Source: Candidatus Edwardsbacteria bacterium
Lineage (GTDB): Bacteria; Edwardsbacteria; AC1; EtOH8
NCBI GenBank assembly: GCA_031082425.1
Contig: JAVHLB010000004.1
Span: 196,382 to 260,381 of the forward strand
Direction of reading: 5' to 3'
DNA: 64,000 bases
The notes under the pieces were generated by a model. It saw only the letters and a list, made by a program, of their open reading frames with translations, ran no database searches and was not told where the DNA came from. Positions 17,171-27,371 of this stretch are shown here, in pieces. The position numbers and the translations under genes were made by a program. The stretch's first letter is position 1; every line of letters starts with the position of its first letter.

Positions 17171-19879
17171 TTAAAATTTTATTGTTAACCCTGCCCGGTA
17201 CAGGCGGGGCATTCCGGACAGGGCCGGATTGGCAGAGTACAGCTGCTGGTAATATAATATGCGGTTCCATTGCTCCTCTACCGTAAACACCCCGTTCCCG
17301 TCGGTGTCCCCCTCGGCTTCGTAATAGGGACTGGTGTTAAAGTAATCGCTCTGGGGATCTTCGGGCTGCCAATCCCGGGTATATATTTCGTAAGGGCTGA
17401 TCTCCCTTTCATAGGAGTAATTATAGTTGTCCCAGTTGAAGAGATTTAATATCTCAAAGCTGAGGGTGGCGTTCAGCAGGTAATATTTGAAGCTCTTGGT
17501 GAATTTGATGTCTATCTGCGAATTGCTGGGGGTGCGCTGTAAAGAGGGGTCGGGGGTGGCCTGCTTGTCCGTGTTGAAGACCAGGGGGGTATATGGCAGT
17601 CCGCTGCCGAACTGGAATATTCCGGTAAGGTTGGCGTCACGGATAAACCAGCCCCAGCGCCCGGCGACCGGGTCCTTGTTGAACAGTGATGCCTCAACAA
17701 CCAGCTTGTTCCTCTGGTCGAAATCCAGGGGGCGGATATCCCGGGGCAAAGTGCCCAACGATTCCCCGCTGACCGTGGACAGGTAATTTTCCATCACGTC
17801 GTTGGCATCCGCGCCGGTCCCCTCCGAGCTGGAAAAGGCATAGCGGATGGATCCGGTAACGTGGCGGCCGTAATGTTTTTTAAGGCAGACCTCGACCCCT
17901 TTGGAGGATGCGTAATCGACGTTCTCATACTGGTAATAAGGCACCGGCAGGGCGGGAACAAGGTTGACGCTGACCAGGTCCTTGATGTCCCGGTAATAGA
18001 TGGTGATATCGGCGCTCAGGTCCCTGTTCAGCTCGGTCACTGTCCCGAACTCCAGGGAGGTTGATCTCGAAGGCTTCAAAGCCGGGTTGCCCAGGATGTT
18101 CCCTTCGATCTCCGAGGGATCGTAAGCCTTCAAATACTGGTAATAATACTGCAGCTGCGGCTGCTGGAAATACCGGCCGTATCCCAAGTGAAAGGTGGTA
18201 TTGGGCGAGATTACATAGGACAGTCCCAGCCTGGGGCTGACAAACTGCCGGGCCTCGATCTGGCCTCCTTCTAGCGCCCTGGCCCACAGGGCGTTGGTAT
18301 CGGCATCTTTAATGTCCAGATCTAGCCGTTCATACCGCACCCCGAGATTTAGCACCAGGCCGTCATATTCCACCTTGTCCTGAAAATAAGCCCCTATATT
18401 TGATGGCTTCCTGCAGTAGACATCAAAAATGGGGTTGCCGATGGCGGTGGGATAAAGATACAGATTATCAACAATATATCTCTTCAGCTCCGCTCCGTAT
18501 TTAAGCTGATGGTATTTTGAGGCCTGGCTGGTCAGGTCAAATTTAACAAATCTTTCATCGGTGATCCGCTCCCGGTATTTCCAATAATTCCCGAAACGGT
18601 AGAATAACATGCAGTCATACCCGTAGCGGTTGTAATCGGTGGTGAACACCAGCTTGTCATATTCATTGTAATATACCTGATTGTCCCAGAAATCCAGAAA
18701 CCTGATATCCTCCCACCAATAGCGCCCGATGTCCCAGAAGGTATCCCTTACTCCGAACTGGTTCTTGTTCCAGAACCATCCCAGGGAGATCTTGTAAAAT
18801 GTGGCGTTGGAGATTGTTTGGTTAAGGCTGAAAACACCCAGCCGTCCCTTTTTAAGGTCGGAGCGGTAATTGGCCGGCATATAATACCAGTCATGGCTGT
18901 ATCGGCCGTATTGGCTGCGGGACTGGACCCCCAGGAGAGATGCCCTGATGTTGTAGGGGAGGTTGAAGGTGGCTTTGCCCACCAGGGAGTAATCCTCCCG
19001 GTCCTGATGGGGCACTTTCGTCCGGTGAGGATCCCAGTCGTCGGTCAAGGTCAGGTCGCCGGCGGTGAATAGCTTCACTTTATCGCCCCTAAAACTCCGG
19101 CCGGCATCAAACTGGTAGTTCCGGTAGCCCCTGCCGGACAGATCGCCAAAGACCGATCCGTTGTTGTGATAAAAATTAAGCTGCCGGTTGCCGCCATCCT
19201 TTACCGTGGCATTGATGACCCCGGACATCACCTCTCCGTATTCGGCGTCGAAGATCCCGGTCAGAAGGGTCAGGTCCGACAGGGCATTGCTGTTCAACAG
19301 CAGCCCGGTGGTTCCGTCGGTGGCATCCCTGACCGAAATGCCGTCTATCAGGTAATTGACCTCATCGGAACGCCCCCCCCGAACGTGAAAAGATTCGCCC
19401 TTCATCACCACCCCGGCCTGGGACGCCAGGGCCTTCTCGGGGGTGTCCCAGGGCATGCTGGGAAAATCATCCAACCGGATGGCCCTTCTGGTGGCGGTCA
19501 GGTCCTTATCAACCACCGGCCGCTCGGCCACCACCACTATCCCCTCGGTTTTTATGGGCGATGGTTTGATCCTGAAATCCACTTTGGTGGTCAGGTCCTG
19601 GTTGCATTTGACGTCGGTCACCGTCATCGAGGCATACCCGGTGGTATAGGCCTTCAGGCTGTATTTCCCCGAAGGGATGTTTATTATGTAATAATACCCC
19701 TGGCTGTCGGTCAAAGCTCCCTTATTGGTCCCCAGCAGCTGAACCGAGGCCCCCATCAAAGGGTCGCCGTTTCCGGCATCCATTACCCGCCCGGCTATCT
19801 TGCCGGTATCGCCCGCTTTAAGCAGGCCGGCGGCCCAAAGGACCAAGGCCGCCGCCATGAATATCGTCTTTAGCTTCAT
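17171..19879 (-). CDS. TonB-dependent receptor with N-terminal carboxypeptidase-regulatory-like domain
   Basis: 902 residues. A signal peptide (to about residue 22) is followed by a CarboxypepD_reg-like beta-sandwich (GKIAGRVMDAGNGDPLMGAS, residues 25-110). Next comes a plug domain with ALASQAGVVMKGESFHVRGG and EVNYLIDGISVRD, then a C-terminal barrel rich in aromatic beta strands ending RLYRAGLTIKF. The terminal aromatic residue is the outer-membrane assembly signal. Substrate unknown; no SusD partner gene is adjacent. It belongs to the same family as the 1012-residue receptor at 24.3-27.4 kb, with a PorV-like gene and a T9SS cargo between them. Confidence 0.88.
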   Translation of the reverse strand: MKLKTIFMAAALVLWAAGLLKAGDTGKIAGRVMDAGNGDPLMGASVQLLGTNKGALTDSQGYYYIINIPSGKYSLKAYTTGYASMTVTDVKCNQDLTTKVDFRIKPSPIKTEGIVVVAERPVVDKDLTATRRAIRLDDFPSMPWDTPEKALASQAGVVMKGESFHVRGGRSDEVNYLIDGISVRDATDGTTGLLLNSNALSDLTLLTGIFDAEYGEVMSGVINATVKDGGNRQLNFYHNNGSVFGDLSGRGYRNYQFDAGRSFRGDKVKLFTAGDLTLTDDWDPHRTKVPHQDREDYSLVGKATFNLPYNIRASLLGVQSRSQYGRYSHDWYYMPANYRSDLKKGRLGVFSLNQTISNATFYKISLGWFWNKNQFGVRDTFWDIGRYWWEDIRFLDFWDNQVYYNEYDKLVFTTDYNRYGYDCMLFYRFGNYWKYRERITDERFVKFDLTSQASKYHQLKYGAELKRYIVDNLYLYPTAIGNPIFDVYCRKPSNIGAYFQDKVEYDGLVLNLGVRYERLDLDIKDADTNALWARALEGGQIEARQFVSPRLGLSYVISPNTTFHLGYGRYFQQPQLQYYYQYLKAYDPSEIEGNILGNPALKPSRSTSLEFGTVTELNRDLSADITIYYRDIKDLVSVNLVPALPVPYYQYENVDYASSKGVEVCLKKHYGRHVTGSIRYAFSSSEGTGADANDVMENYLSTVSGESLGTLPRDIRPLDFDQRNKLVVEASLFNKDPVAGRWGWFIRDANLTGIFQFGSGLPYTPLVFNTDKQATPDPSLQRTPSNSQIDIKFTKSFKYYLLNATLSFEILNLFNWDNYNYSYEREISPYEIYTRDWQPEDPQSDYFNTSPYYEAEGDTDGNGVFTVEEQWNRILYYQQLYSANPALSGMPRLYRAGLTIKF

Positions 19880-19915
19880 ATTTGCTTTTTAGTTGGTTGG
19901 TCCCGCCCGGCCAGG

Positions 19916-19952
19916 AAAAAATTCGGGGAGATGTGTTCACATCTCCCCGAAT
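19916..19952 (-). terminator. Strong intrinsic terminator after the PorV-like gene
   Basis: A perfect 15-bp inverted repeat (ATTCGGGGAGATGTG and its complement, 2-base loop) followed in the transcript by TTTTT. It stands 12 bases past the stop codon of the gene upstream. Confidence 0.9.
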
Positions 19953-19964
19953 GGTTAATAATGT

Positions 19965-21035
19965 TTAGAATCCTAATCCCACGCTAAAGCGGTGGACGTT
20001 CTCCAGATAGCCCATGTTGGTGTAAGCGTAATCTATGTTGAATTTGCTGGTGCCAAGGGCTTTGCTGACGCCCATTCCGGCGCTGACATTGTCCATGGCG
20101 CTCTTGGTCTCATACCAATCGGGGTCGTACTTGTAGCCTCCCCGCAGTGCAAAATCAAGGATGGGGTTCTTCCAGGCATATTCGGCGCCCAGCAGAACCT
20201 TTTCATTTCCGTCATTGGGATGCACCAGTTCGGTGGAGGTGGTCAAAAGGTGGGATTTCCCGAACATAAAATCGTAAGCCACGCCCATCTTGAACTGCAG
20301 GGGCATCTGGAAGGGTGTGGTGACTATTTCCCAGGAGTTCCCGGTGTAATTTTCCGGCCAGGTGGTCTCCTCTTTTTCGGCCTGAAGGTCCTTCCCGGAG
20401 AAACTGACATCCGGCCCGTAATTTAAAATGGCCATCGCTATGCGCAGGGTCTTGTAGCCGGTACGATAATAGGTCCCCACATCAAAGGCCAGACCCCCGG
20501 TGCTCATGTCGGCTATCTTCTCCCGAACATACTTTGAAGTGACCCCCACCGTGAATTTGTCGGTCAGGTTCCGGGCATAGGTCACGGCCAGCGCCAGATC
20601 GTTGGCGGAGAAAGGCGTCAGGCCTTCTCCCCAGTCCTCCCTGGCTATGGTCTCGATGTCATCGATGGTGGTTCTTACAATTTCCCCGTAGGAAAGAAAG
20701 GTGGCGCTGAAGCCGATATTGCCCATCAATCCCATGGGAAGCACCACCCCCACGTATTCGTGATTCAGGTCGACCAGCCAGTTGGTGTGGGAGAATATCA
20801 CCTCGGTCTTCTTGAGCCGGGCGATCCCGGCCGGATTCCAGTAAAGCGCGGAAGCATCGGTGGCGACCGCCGTGAACGCCCCGCCCATGGCCACGCCCCG
20901 TGACCCGGCACCGATCTTTAGAAACTGCAGCCCGGCCCTGCCCACGTTGGAGTAGTCCGGGGCGGTCCCCGCCTGGGCCAGGGAAGCCAGGCCGATCAGA
21001 GCCAAAATGGTAAAAATTGTGATTGATCTTTTCAT
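19965..21035 (-). CDS. PorV/PorQ-like outer-membrane protein
   Basis: 356 residues. A signal peptide (to about residue 22, ending AQA) is followed by the family-typical opening GLQFLKIGAGSRGVAMGGAF and DASALYWNPAGIARL, then alternating beta strands to a C-terminal RFSVGLGF. This is the PorV/UPF0164-like barrel family. In Bacteroidetes, PorV shuttles T9SS cargo to the attachment complex, while PorQ-type members have related roles. It follows directly a 1055-residue protein with a T9SS tail (22-base gap), which fits a secretion role. Function within this phylum is inferred. Confidence 0.82.
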   Translation of the reverse strand: MKRSITIFTILALIGLASLAQAGTAPDYSNVGRAGLQFLKIGAGSRGVAMGGAFTAVATDASALYWNPAGIARLKKTEVIFSHTNWLVDLNHEYVGVVLPMGLMGNIGFSATFLSYGEIVRTTIDDIETIAREDWGEGLTPFSANDLALAVTYARNLTDKFTVGVTSKYVREKIADMSTGGLAFDVGTYYRTGYKTLRIAMAILNYGPDVSFSGKDLQAEKEETTWPENYTGNSWEIVTTPFQMPLQFKMGVAYDFMFGKSHLLTTSTELVHPNDGNEKVLLGAEYAWKNPILDFALRGGYKYDPDWYETKSAMDNVSAGMGVSKALGTSKFNIDYAYTNMGYLENVHRFSVGLGF

Positions 21036-21057
21036 TTCTTATGCTCTCCTCGTATTT

Positions 21058-24000
21058 TTACTTGATTATGGCAAATTTACCCAGCTTGGTGCCGATGCCG
21101 GGGGCGTCCACCTGATAGATGTACATGCCGCTGGCGACACGCTTGTCAAAGGTGGTCAGCATATCCCACTTTTCGGAACCCTCGTTGCTGCCCAGGGAAA
21201 CCTCGTGGTTCAGGACCTTCATCAGCTCTCCCGCTATGTTGTAGATCCGGACGGTGCACTTGGAGGGCAGGTTGGTGAAGTAAATATTGGGATAATTCTT
21301 GCTGACATCCCAGTTGGCCCTGACCAGATAGGGGTTGGGCACCACGTTGATCTTGTCCAGCAGGCTGGCGGACAGGGAGGTCAACTGTTTGGCCTGGGTG
21401 GTCACAAAGGTTACCACGTCGCCCTCCACCGGGGCGTACTGCCCGCTGCAGTAGATCCTCCAGATATCGCCGGTCTCCGGCCGGTTGGGCCAATCCATCC
21501 TGCGTAGAGTAATACCAGCTTTGTTGAAATAGACGGTAATGCCGCAGATCTGCATTCCGAGGGCTTCGCCGCTGGTGGAGGTAAGGATGGTGGCCGAAGA
21601 GGTGTTGGCGGTGGGGTTGAAGCACCAGGAGCTCTTGGTCATGTTGGCCTTGGTCACTCCGGTCTCCAGCGGGACCAGAATATTATTTGAAATATCCCAG
21701 ACCTCGGCCGTTAGGCCGGTCAATGTATCCTTCCATCGGACCTCAAAATCGGAACCCCTCCACTGCCAGGCGTTGCTGATCGGCGAAAAGAACCCCACAT
21801 TGAGCTGAACATTGACGCTATCCACTGGATAGGTCCTGATGCCCGATGGATTCTCGGTGATCCTAAAGCTGTCAATATTACATCTATCGGGGACGGGGTC
21901 GTTGCGATAGGCCGTAGCCGCATACAATTGTTTGGGACTCCACTCTATCTTGGGTTTGTATATGGCATAGCCAAACGGCAGTTCGTCCACCCCTGAGGAC
22001 AGGAAAAGGTCCGGTTCGTAGTGCTCCTCGTCGAATTTAGCCAACACCCTTATGGAATCGATCAGGGTATCCTTGCTGACGCCTCCGGATATTATGGCGT
22101 CATAAAGGTGAGCCCGGTAGATGGGGTTGCGTTTTAGGCCCAAGGCCTGGCGGTCGGTGGGCTGCCACCTCAGCCAGAAGGTGTCGTTCCTGACCGAATC
22201 CGGCGCGGCCACCCGGATGTCGCTGTAATCCACTATCCCGCCGTGCAGGGCATCGGAGGCGCCGGTCACCGAGGCCTTGACCAGGGTGGGCAGGACGGCA
22301 TCGGCCACCACCGATGAGGCCTTGACAAACCCGCTGTTCTCGGCCGGGTTGCTCATCAGGGTGGTGGGGCATTTATGGGTGAAGTAGACATTGCTCTGGT
22401 AGTCGTAGGCCGACACCCCGTACCAGTAGCCGAAGCCGTTGACCACATTGCTGTCGGTCAGGGAATAGATCAGGCCGCGGTCGGTCCCGATGGTGTCGAA
22501 TTTGGGTATGGAGACCGATCCGCCGCCGGGATAGGTGTAAGTGATGGTCTCCAGGTCCCGGACGATCTTTATATTGTCAACCTTATCGTACATGTAACCA
22601 GAACCGCCGCTATAGCTTAAGGTGGCGGAATTAGATGCGGTATCCAGGTCCACATACAGGGTTCCCAGATATTCCCGCTTGGCGGCATCAGCCAGATCGG
22701 CCTGAGACGAGGCCCTAAAGACAAAATACCCTTGAAAATCGTATTGATTGTAGAGTTCCTGCTGTGAATAGAAAGCGTTCAAAGTATCTCCCCCAGTGGC
22801 CGGCTGTGGGGCTCCCCGGGCGATGCGGATGTAATTCGCGCTCGCATTGTCCACAAGCTCAAAGCTGTCGACCAGCAACTGGGTGGCCGGCAGGGTGTAC
22901 TGCCAGGTTCCCGAAAAATAGGTGTACCAGTTCTTGCCTGCCGGAAGCTTGGCCCAATACGGGTCCGGGGTGATCTCGGCCCTTTTATCCCAGCTCAGGC
23001 GGATGCACTTGTCGCCCGGCATAATGGTCAGGGTGGGGGCGGCCGGCGGAGTGGCCAGTTCGAAGTCATTATCGTATATGACCTGGGCCACATCCGAGGC
23101 CAGTTTCAGGGCGGTGGTGTCCAGGGCCCCGATCACCCCGATGCAGGTGGTGATGGTGTCGCCAATACCCATGTTAAAGGGCCCGCTGGACATGGCAAAG
23201 CGCTTGTCGGCCGGTGTATTGGCTCCCCACTCGTCATAGGCGTCATTTATCATGTCCCAGTAATTGACCCCGGTCAATTCAAGATATCTTTCCTCGTCGG
23301 TGCTGGGGTCCTTCTCCAGGGTGAATATCTTGAAGGCGGTCATGCCCAGCGCGCTGTCCGGCAGGATATCGTGAGAAAATTCATTGTCCACCACATGCAC
23401 TGTGGCGCCGGTGTTGTTGAACGGGCTCTCGAAATACCGGAAGCCCACCACCCCGGTCTCCGGCCAGCCGCTCTCGGGATCGGTCTGGAACTGGATGGCC
23501 AGGTTGCGCTGATAGTCGAATATGGTCCGGTCGTTGGCGGAGGTTCCCGACTCATCTCCGATGTCGCAATCACTTACCGGGGCCACATAAACCTGGCTCA
23601 AGGCTCCGCCCGAGATGTTGGCCACCCGGAAATAGAAGAAGATGATGTCGTTGTTGTCGGCATAGTTCCAGGCATAGCTTATCTGCTCCACCCTGATCCC
23701 CAGCTGTTTGTCCCCGGAAAAGGTGAATTGGGGGTTCTGGTCGGTGTAGCGGGCATAGCTGTCCTGGCGGGATTTTATCACCGGCTCCGGCCAGTTGGCG
23801 GCATCCACCGGGTCGGTGGATAGATAGACCCGGGCTTTTGATTCGCTTAAATAACTGGCATAGCTATCGTTAAAATCCACCGGGCCCATTTCATAGCCGC
23901 CGCTGTTGGGGTTGTATCCGCAGGCCACGATCTTGTTGCCGGAGGCGTCCTGGGCTCCCACCCACAGGCCCGCACCATAAATATATCCCCGGCCCGAGCC

Positions 24001-24225
24001 AGTCGGCCAAAAGCCCCCGGAGCCGGTCTGAGGCTTGACAAAGGGCCCGTAGTTGGTGGTGTATATCTCCCAGGCATTGGTCTTTAATATCTTCTGGGAC
24101 ATCAGTTTATTGTTATCGGGCAGGGTTCCCGGAGCAGTGACGGCAAAAACCGCTGATGTCATCCCTATCATAACCAACAGCGCCAAAGGCAGGAACCAAA
24201 AACCCTTTTGCTTGTAATTAGCCAT
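21058..24225 (-). CDS. Large secreted protein with T9SS-type C-terminal sorting domain
   Basis: 1055 residues. A signal peptide (about residues 1-29, ending VFAV) leads a long extracellular protein with no catalytic motif I can name. Segments such as PTLTIMPGDKCIRLSWDKRA near residue 400 look like fibronectin-type III or propeller-like beta structure. The last ~85 residues (NVVPNPYLVRANWD, VRIYNIAGELMKVL, RVASGMYIYQVDA, GKFAIIK) match the Por secretion C-terminal sorting domain. It is a likely surface protein exported together with the PorV-like neighbour. Precise role unknown. Confidence 0.82.
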   Translation of the reverse strand: MANYKQKGFWFLPLALLVMIGMTSAVFAVTAPGTLPDNNKLMSQKILKTNAWEIYTTNYGPFVKPQTGSGGFWPTGSGRGYIYGAGLWVGAQDASGNKIVACGYNPNSGGYEMGPVDFNDSYASYLSESKARVYLSTDPVDAANWPEPVIKSRQDSYARYTDQNPQFTFSGDKQLGIRVEQISYAWNYADNNDIIFFYFRVANISGGALSQVYVAPVSDCDIGDESGTSANDRTIFDYQRNLAIQFQTDPESGWPETGVVGFRYFESPFNNTGATVHVVDNEFSHDILPDSALGMTAFKIFTLEKDPSTDEERYLELTGVNYWDMINDAYDEWGANTPADKRFAMSSGPFNMGIGDTITTCIGVIGALDTTALKLASDVAQVIYDNDFELATPPAAPTLTIMPGDKCIRLSWDKRAEITPDPYWAKLPAGKNWYTYFSGTWQYTLPATQLLVDSFELVDNASANYIRIARGAPQPATGGDTLNAFYSQQELYNQYDFQGYFVFRASSQADLADAAKREYLGTLYVDLDTASNSATLSYSGGSGYMYDKVDNIKIVRDLETITYTYPGGGSVSIPKFDTIGTDRGLIYSLTDSNVVNGFGYWYGVSAYDYQSNVYFTHKCPTTLMSNPAENSGFVKASSVVADAVLPTLVKASVTGASDALHGGIVDYSDIRVAAPDSVRNDTFWLRWQPTDRQALGLKRNPIYRAHLYDAIISGGVSKDTLIDSIRVLAKFDEEHYEPDLFLSSGVDELPFGYAIYKPKIEWSPKQLYAATAYRNDPVPDRCNIDSFRITENPSGIRTYPVDSVNVQLNVGFFSPISNAWQWRGSDFEVRWKDTLTGLTAEVWDISNNILVPLETGVTKANMTKSSWCFNPTANTSSATILTSTSGEALGMQICGITVYFNKAGITLRRMDWPNRPETGDIWRIYCSGQYAPVEGDVVTFVTTQAKQLTSLSASLLDKINVVPNPYLVRANWDVSKNYPNIYFTNLPSKCTVRIYNIAGELMKVLNHEVSLGSNEGSEKWDMLTTFDKRVASGMYIYQVDAPGIGTKLGKFAIIK

Positions 24226-24281
24226 TGACTATTCTCCTAAGTATGGGTTTAAATTGAAAATCTGTCTATTTCCGGCGCCGA

Positions 24282-24309
24282 TAACGCCGGCCCCAAGGGC
24301 CCGGCGTTA
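24282..24309. other. Hairpin after the 1012-residue receptor gene
   Basis: TAACGCCGG and CCGGCGTTA form an inverted repeat with a GC-rich inner loop. There is no T-run after it on the minus strand, so it may stabilise the mRNA end or act as a weak terminator. Confidence 0.5.
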
Positions 24310-24332
24310 CGGCAGACAACTATTGTTGCTTG

Positions 24333-27300
24333 TTAAAAATTGAAGCTCAGACCCATGGTTGCCCGGCGCGGTCCGGCATAGGCGGCGGTATTTGGCACCC
24401 GGCCGCCGCTGTAGGGATCGCTGATATAGTCGTTATGGGCAGCGATGGCGGTGGTATAGCTTTCGTAGGGGTCTATGGTGCCGTCGGAATTAAGGTCTCT
24501 CCATTTGCTGTAATACCGGTTGGGAACCATCACATCGTTGCCGGATCCGTCAACCGTATAGGAGACGCTGTCGGGGATGCTTCCCAGGGCAATATAGGTA
24601 GCCAGATCGAAAACTTTTCCGTCGTTGTCGGTGGCGCCGGTGTAGGCATAGACATTCTGGACGTTCTTGCGGTTGAACAGGTTCAGGATCTGCAGGTCCA
24701 GCGACATTTTAAGGCCGGCCACCGTAAATGATTTGCTGGCCAGCAGATCGCAGTTCCAGGTCCAGGGCATTCTTCCCTCGTTGGTCTCGCCTACCTGTTT
24801 GCCCCTGGCATCGGTGATGGTATAGGGGAAGCCGCTGCCCAGGTTGTTGAGCAGGCTGATGGAGACGTTGGCCGCCGGCTTGAACCCCAGAACCTTGGGG
24901 CCGAAGTTGGCGTCGAAATCGACGTTGGTGGAGACCGAGAAAGTGTGCCGCTGGTCGAACTCCAGATAGGAATCGACCTTGGGGCTGGGATAGGGCAGGC
25001 CGGTGGCCGGATCGGTCCCGCTGTTATAGTTATTAAGATAACTTTCCAAAGCACTGGAGGCCGTGCCCTTGGCCAGCATCAGGGTATAGGACAGCTTGCC
25101 GGAGAACATCCCGTTGCCGGGGCGTTTTTGGATGGTGGCCTCGAACCCCCGGGTGTTGCCGTATTCGGCATTGAGGTAGGAAGTGTAGTCCAACCCCGAA
25201 ATGGAATCCCTTAAAAGCCTGGTGCCCATCAGGTCGAAAATGTCCTTGTAATATATTGTGATGTCGCCGGCCACATCGTTGCTGAACTGCTGGGAGAAGC
25301 CGATCTCATAGGCAATGGTGCGCTGGGCGCCCAGGTCCGGGTCCCCCATGATGGTGTTGCCCCGGGAGATGTTGGCCTGCAGCGACTCGTACAGGTACTG
25401 CAGCTGGGGCTGCTGGAAGAAGTGGCCGTAGCTTACGTGCAGGACGGTGCGGTCCGTCACCGGGTGGGACATGCCCAGCCGGGGACTGAGTTTGAACTTT
25501 GTTTCGGAGTCCATATAGGAGGCGGTGTCGGTAAGGTTGAAGTTGTTGACCTTCTTCTGGCATTCCGGCATCAGCATGTCCAGCCTTAGGCCGGCGTTGA
25601 CGATGAATCCCTCGAACTCCAGCTTGTCCTGCAGGTAGGCCGCTCCGGTGATGGGGTTGAAGTCGTAGTAATCCTTGAAGGGAACCGGATCCCAAGGCAG
25701 GGAATTGTTCTTGGTATATACATTGTGTCTCTTGAATTCGGCTCCGCCCTGGATCTGGTTGAACCGGTTGATCTGGGAGGTCACGTCCAATTTGGCGCCC
25801 CAGTAGGCGGCCAGGGTTTTTTGCCACAGACGGGCCAGACCGGTAGTATAAAAAACGCCGTCCACCCCGTATGGATTATTGACGTCGTTGTCGCTGTAGG
25901 ATTGTCCGGCGTAGGCGTCATAGATGCTGTCCCCGTTGGCATCCTCATCCGACAGGAAGGTGTAGTCCTCCCACCAGCTCCTGGTGGATTCGGCCACCGA
26001 GTCCCTGACACCTTGCTGGGTCTTGGTGGAGAATTTGTTGAATATCAGGGTGTAGAAGGTGTTGTTCCCCAACTGTTGCCGCCAGGTGGCGTTCACCTGG
26101 TAGGCCTTTTGGAGATAGGAATAGTAATTATCCAGGTTGTATTTGAAGGATGCGGTGTATAATCCCCTCTGGTCGCGGTTGGCAAAACCGCCCACCGAGA
26201 TCTTGGCGTTGATGGGCTGGATATTATAGCTGAGTTTGCCCTGCACCCGGTAGCTGTTGAAATCGCCGTGGGGCAGGTAGTTCTTGTCGTATTCCTTCCA
26301 ACCCCTCATGGTCCCCTCGGCTATGCGTCTCTCCAGTTCTTCCGCCCAGGCGGCATCCGAAGAATCCACCCAGTCCCCGGTCCAGCCCATATAAAGAAAA
26401 GTAGTGTCCGGCGCAAAGATGCTGTCCCAGGTTGCCCGGCTGTAGCGCAGGGTGTCGGCCCAGAAATAATCCTTGCTGGGGTCGTGCTCGTAATAGGTAT
26501 CGGGCATGAAGCAGGGGCGGATATCGTCGGTGTTGTTGAGCTCGCCCGACAGGAAATAGCCCAGGTTCTTGACATAGGGCACCGGGCCTCCCAGGCTGAT
26601 CTCGCCCTTGTTGTAGTTGCGGCTCTTGCTGAGCATGAACATGTCGGTGGTATAGCGGCCGTACATGTTGAACTTGTCGCCGCCGTCCTTGGTGACCACG
26701 TTGACCACCCCGGACATGGCCTCGCCGTATTCGGCGTTGAAGCCGCCGGTGATGACCATCACCTCTTCGATGGCGGCAGTGTTGATCTGGGCGCCCATGG
26801 ATCCGCTCAGGGCATCGGTCACCGAAACGCCGTCCACGAAAAAGGCCATCTCATCGGAACGTCCGCCCCGGACGTTCATCTGGCCGCCCGAACTGACCAC
26901 CCCGGCGGTGTTGCCGATGACGTTGGTGGCACTGGCGTTGGGCATGGCCATGATCTCCTTGGTGGAGACCACCCGGGAGGTGGAGGTGGCGTCGGGGATG
27001 ACCATCTGCCGCTTGGCGGTAACGGTGATCCCCTCGCTCAGCAGGACGGTTGGTTTGAGCTTGAAATTGATGGTGGTGGTCAGATCCATGATGGATTTGA
27101 CATTGGTGATGGTCACCGTCTCATAGCCCATCATCCTGGCCTTCAGGGAATAGCTCCCCACCGGAACGTTGACTATGAAGTACCGCCCGTCTATGTCGGT
27201 ATTGGCGCCGATGGTGGTGCCCAGCAGCTCCACTACCGCTCCGGGGATCGGTTCTTTGGTCTCGGAATCCGTCACGGTCCCGACTATCTTCCCGGTGGTG

Positions 27301-27371
27301 CCGGCAAACAATAAACCGCCGGTCATCACCACACAGACCATGGCTGCAATTAAGAACTTTAGAGTCTTCAT
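24333..27371 (-). CDS. TonB-dependent receptor with N-terminal carboxypeptidase-regulatory-like domain
   Basis: 1012 residues. Order: signal peptide (to ~24), regulatory-like sandwich (GKIVGTVTDSETKEPIPGAV), plug (NVIGNTAGVVSSGGQMNVRG, then DEMAFFVDGVSVTDAL), and a beta barrel ending RRATMGLSFNF. The plug shows the usual RGGRSDE block shared with the 902-residue receptor. A GGAGG ribosome site precedes the start. It imports or binds an unknown large substrate at the outer membrane with TonB energy; no SusD-like lipoprotein follows, so a classical SusCD pair is not supported. Its 3' neighbour is the T9SS cargo gene. Confidence 0.88.
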   Translation of the reverse strand: MKTLKFLIAAMVCVVMTGGLLFAGTTGKIVGTVTDSETKEPIPGAVVELLGTTIGANTDIDGRYFIVNVPVGSYSLKARMMGYETVTITNVKSIMDLTTTINFKLKPTVLLSEGITVTAKRQMVIPDATSTSRVVSTKEIMAMPNASATNVIGNTAGVVSSGGQMNVRGGRSDEMAFFVDGVSVTDALSGSMGAQINTAAIEEVMVITGGFNAEYGEAMSGVVNVVTKDGGDKFNMYGRYTTDMFMLSKSRNYNKGEISLGGPVPYVKNLGYFLSGELNNTDDIRPCFMPDTYYEHDPSKDYFWADTLRYSRATWDSIFAPDTTFLYMGWTGDWVDSSDAAWAEELERRIAEGTMRGWKEYDKNYLPHGDFNSYRVQGKLSYNIQPINAKISVGGFANRDQRGLYTASFKYNLDNYYSYLQKAYQVNATWRQQLGNNTFYTLIFNKFSTKTQQGVRDSVAESTRSWWEDYTFLSDEDANGDSIYDAYAGQSYSDNDVNNPYGVDGVFYTTGLARLWQKTLAAYWGAKLDVTSQINRFNQIQGGAEFKRHNVYTKNNSLPWDPVPFKDYYDFNPITGAAYLQDKLEFEGFIVNAGLRLDMLMPECQKKVNNFNLTDTASYMDSETKFKLSPRLGMSHPVTDRTVLHVSYGHFFQQPQLQYLYESLQANISRGNTIMGDPDLGAQRTIAYEIGFSQQFSNDVAGDITIYYKDIFDLMGTRLLRDSISGLDYTSYLNAEYGNTRGFEATIQKRPGNGMFSGKLSYTLMLAKGTASSALESYLNNYNSGTDPATGLPYPSPKVDSYLEFDQRHTFSVSTNVDFDANFGPKVLGFKPAANVSISLLNNLGSGFPYTITDARGKQVGETNEGRMPWTWNCDLLASKSFTVAGLKMSLDLQILNLFNRKNVQNVYAYTGATDNDGKVFDLATYIALGSIPDSVSYTVDGSGNDVMVPNRYYSKWRDLNSDGTIDPYESYTTAIAAHNDYISDPYSGGRVPNTAAYAGPRRATMGLSFNF

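Noticed and set aside
26268..27314. Plus-strand frame of 348 codons opposite the receptor gene
   Set aside because: Mirror of the TonB receptor coding sequence; Gly/Val/His-rich and featureless.
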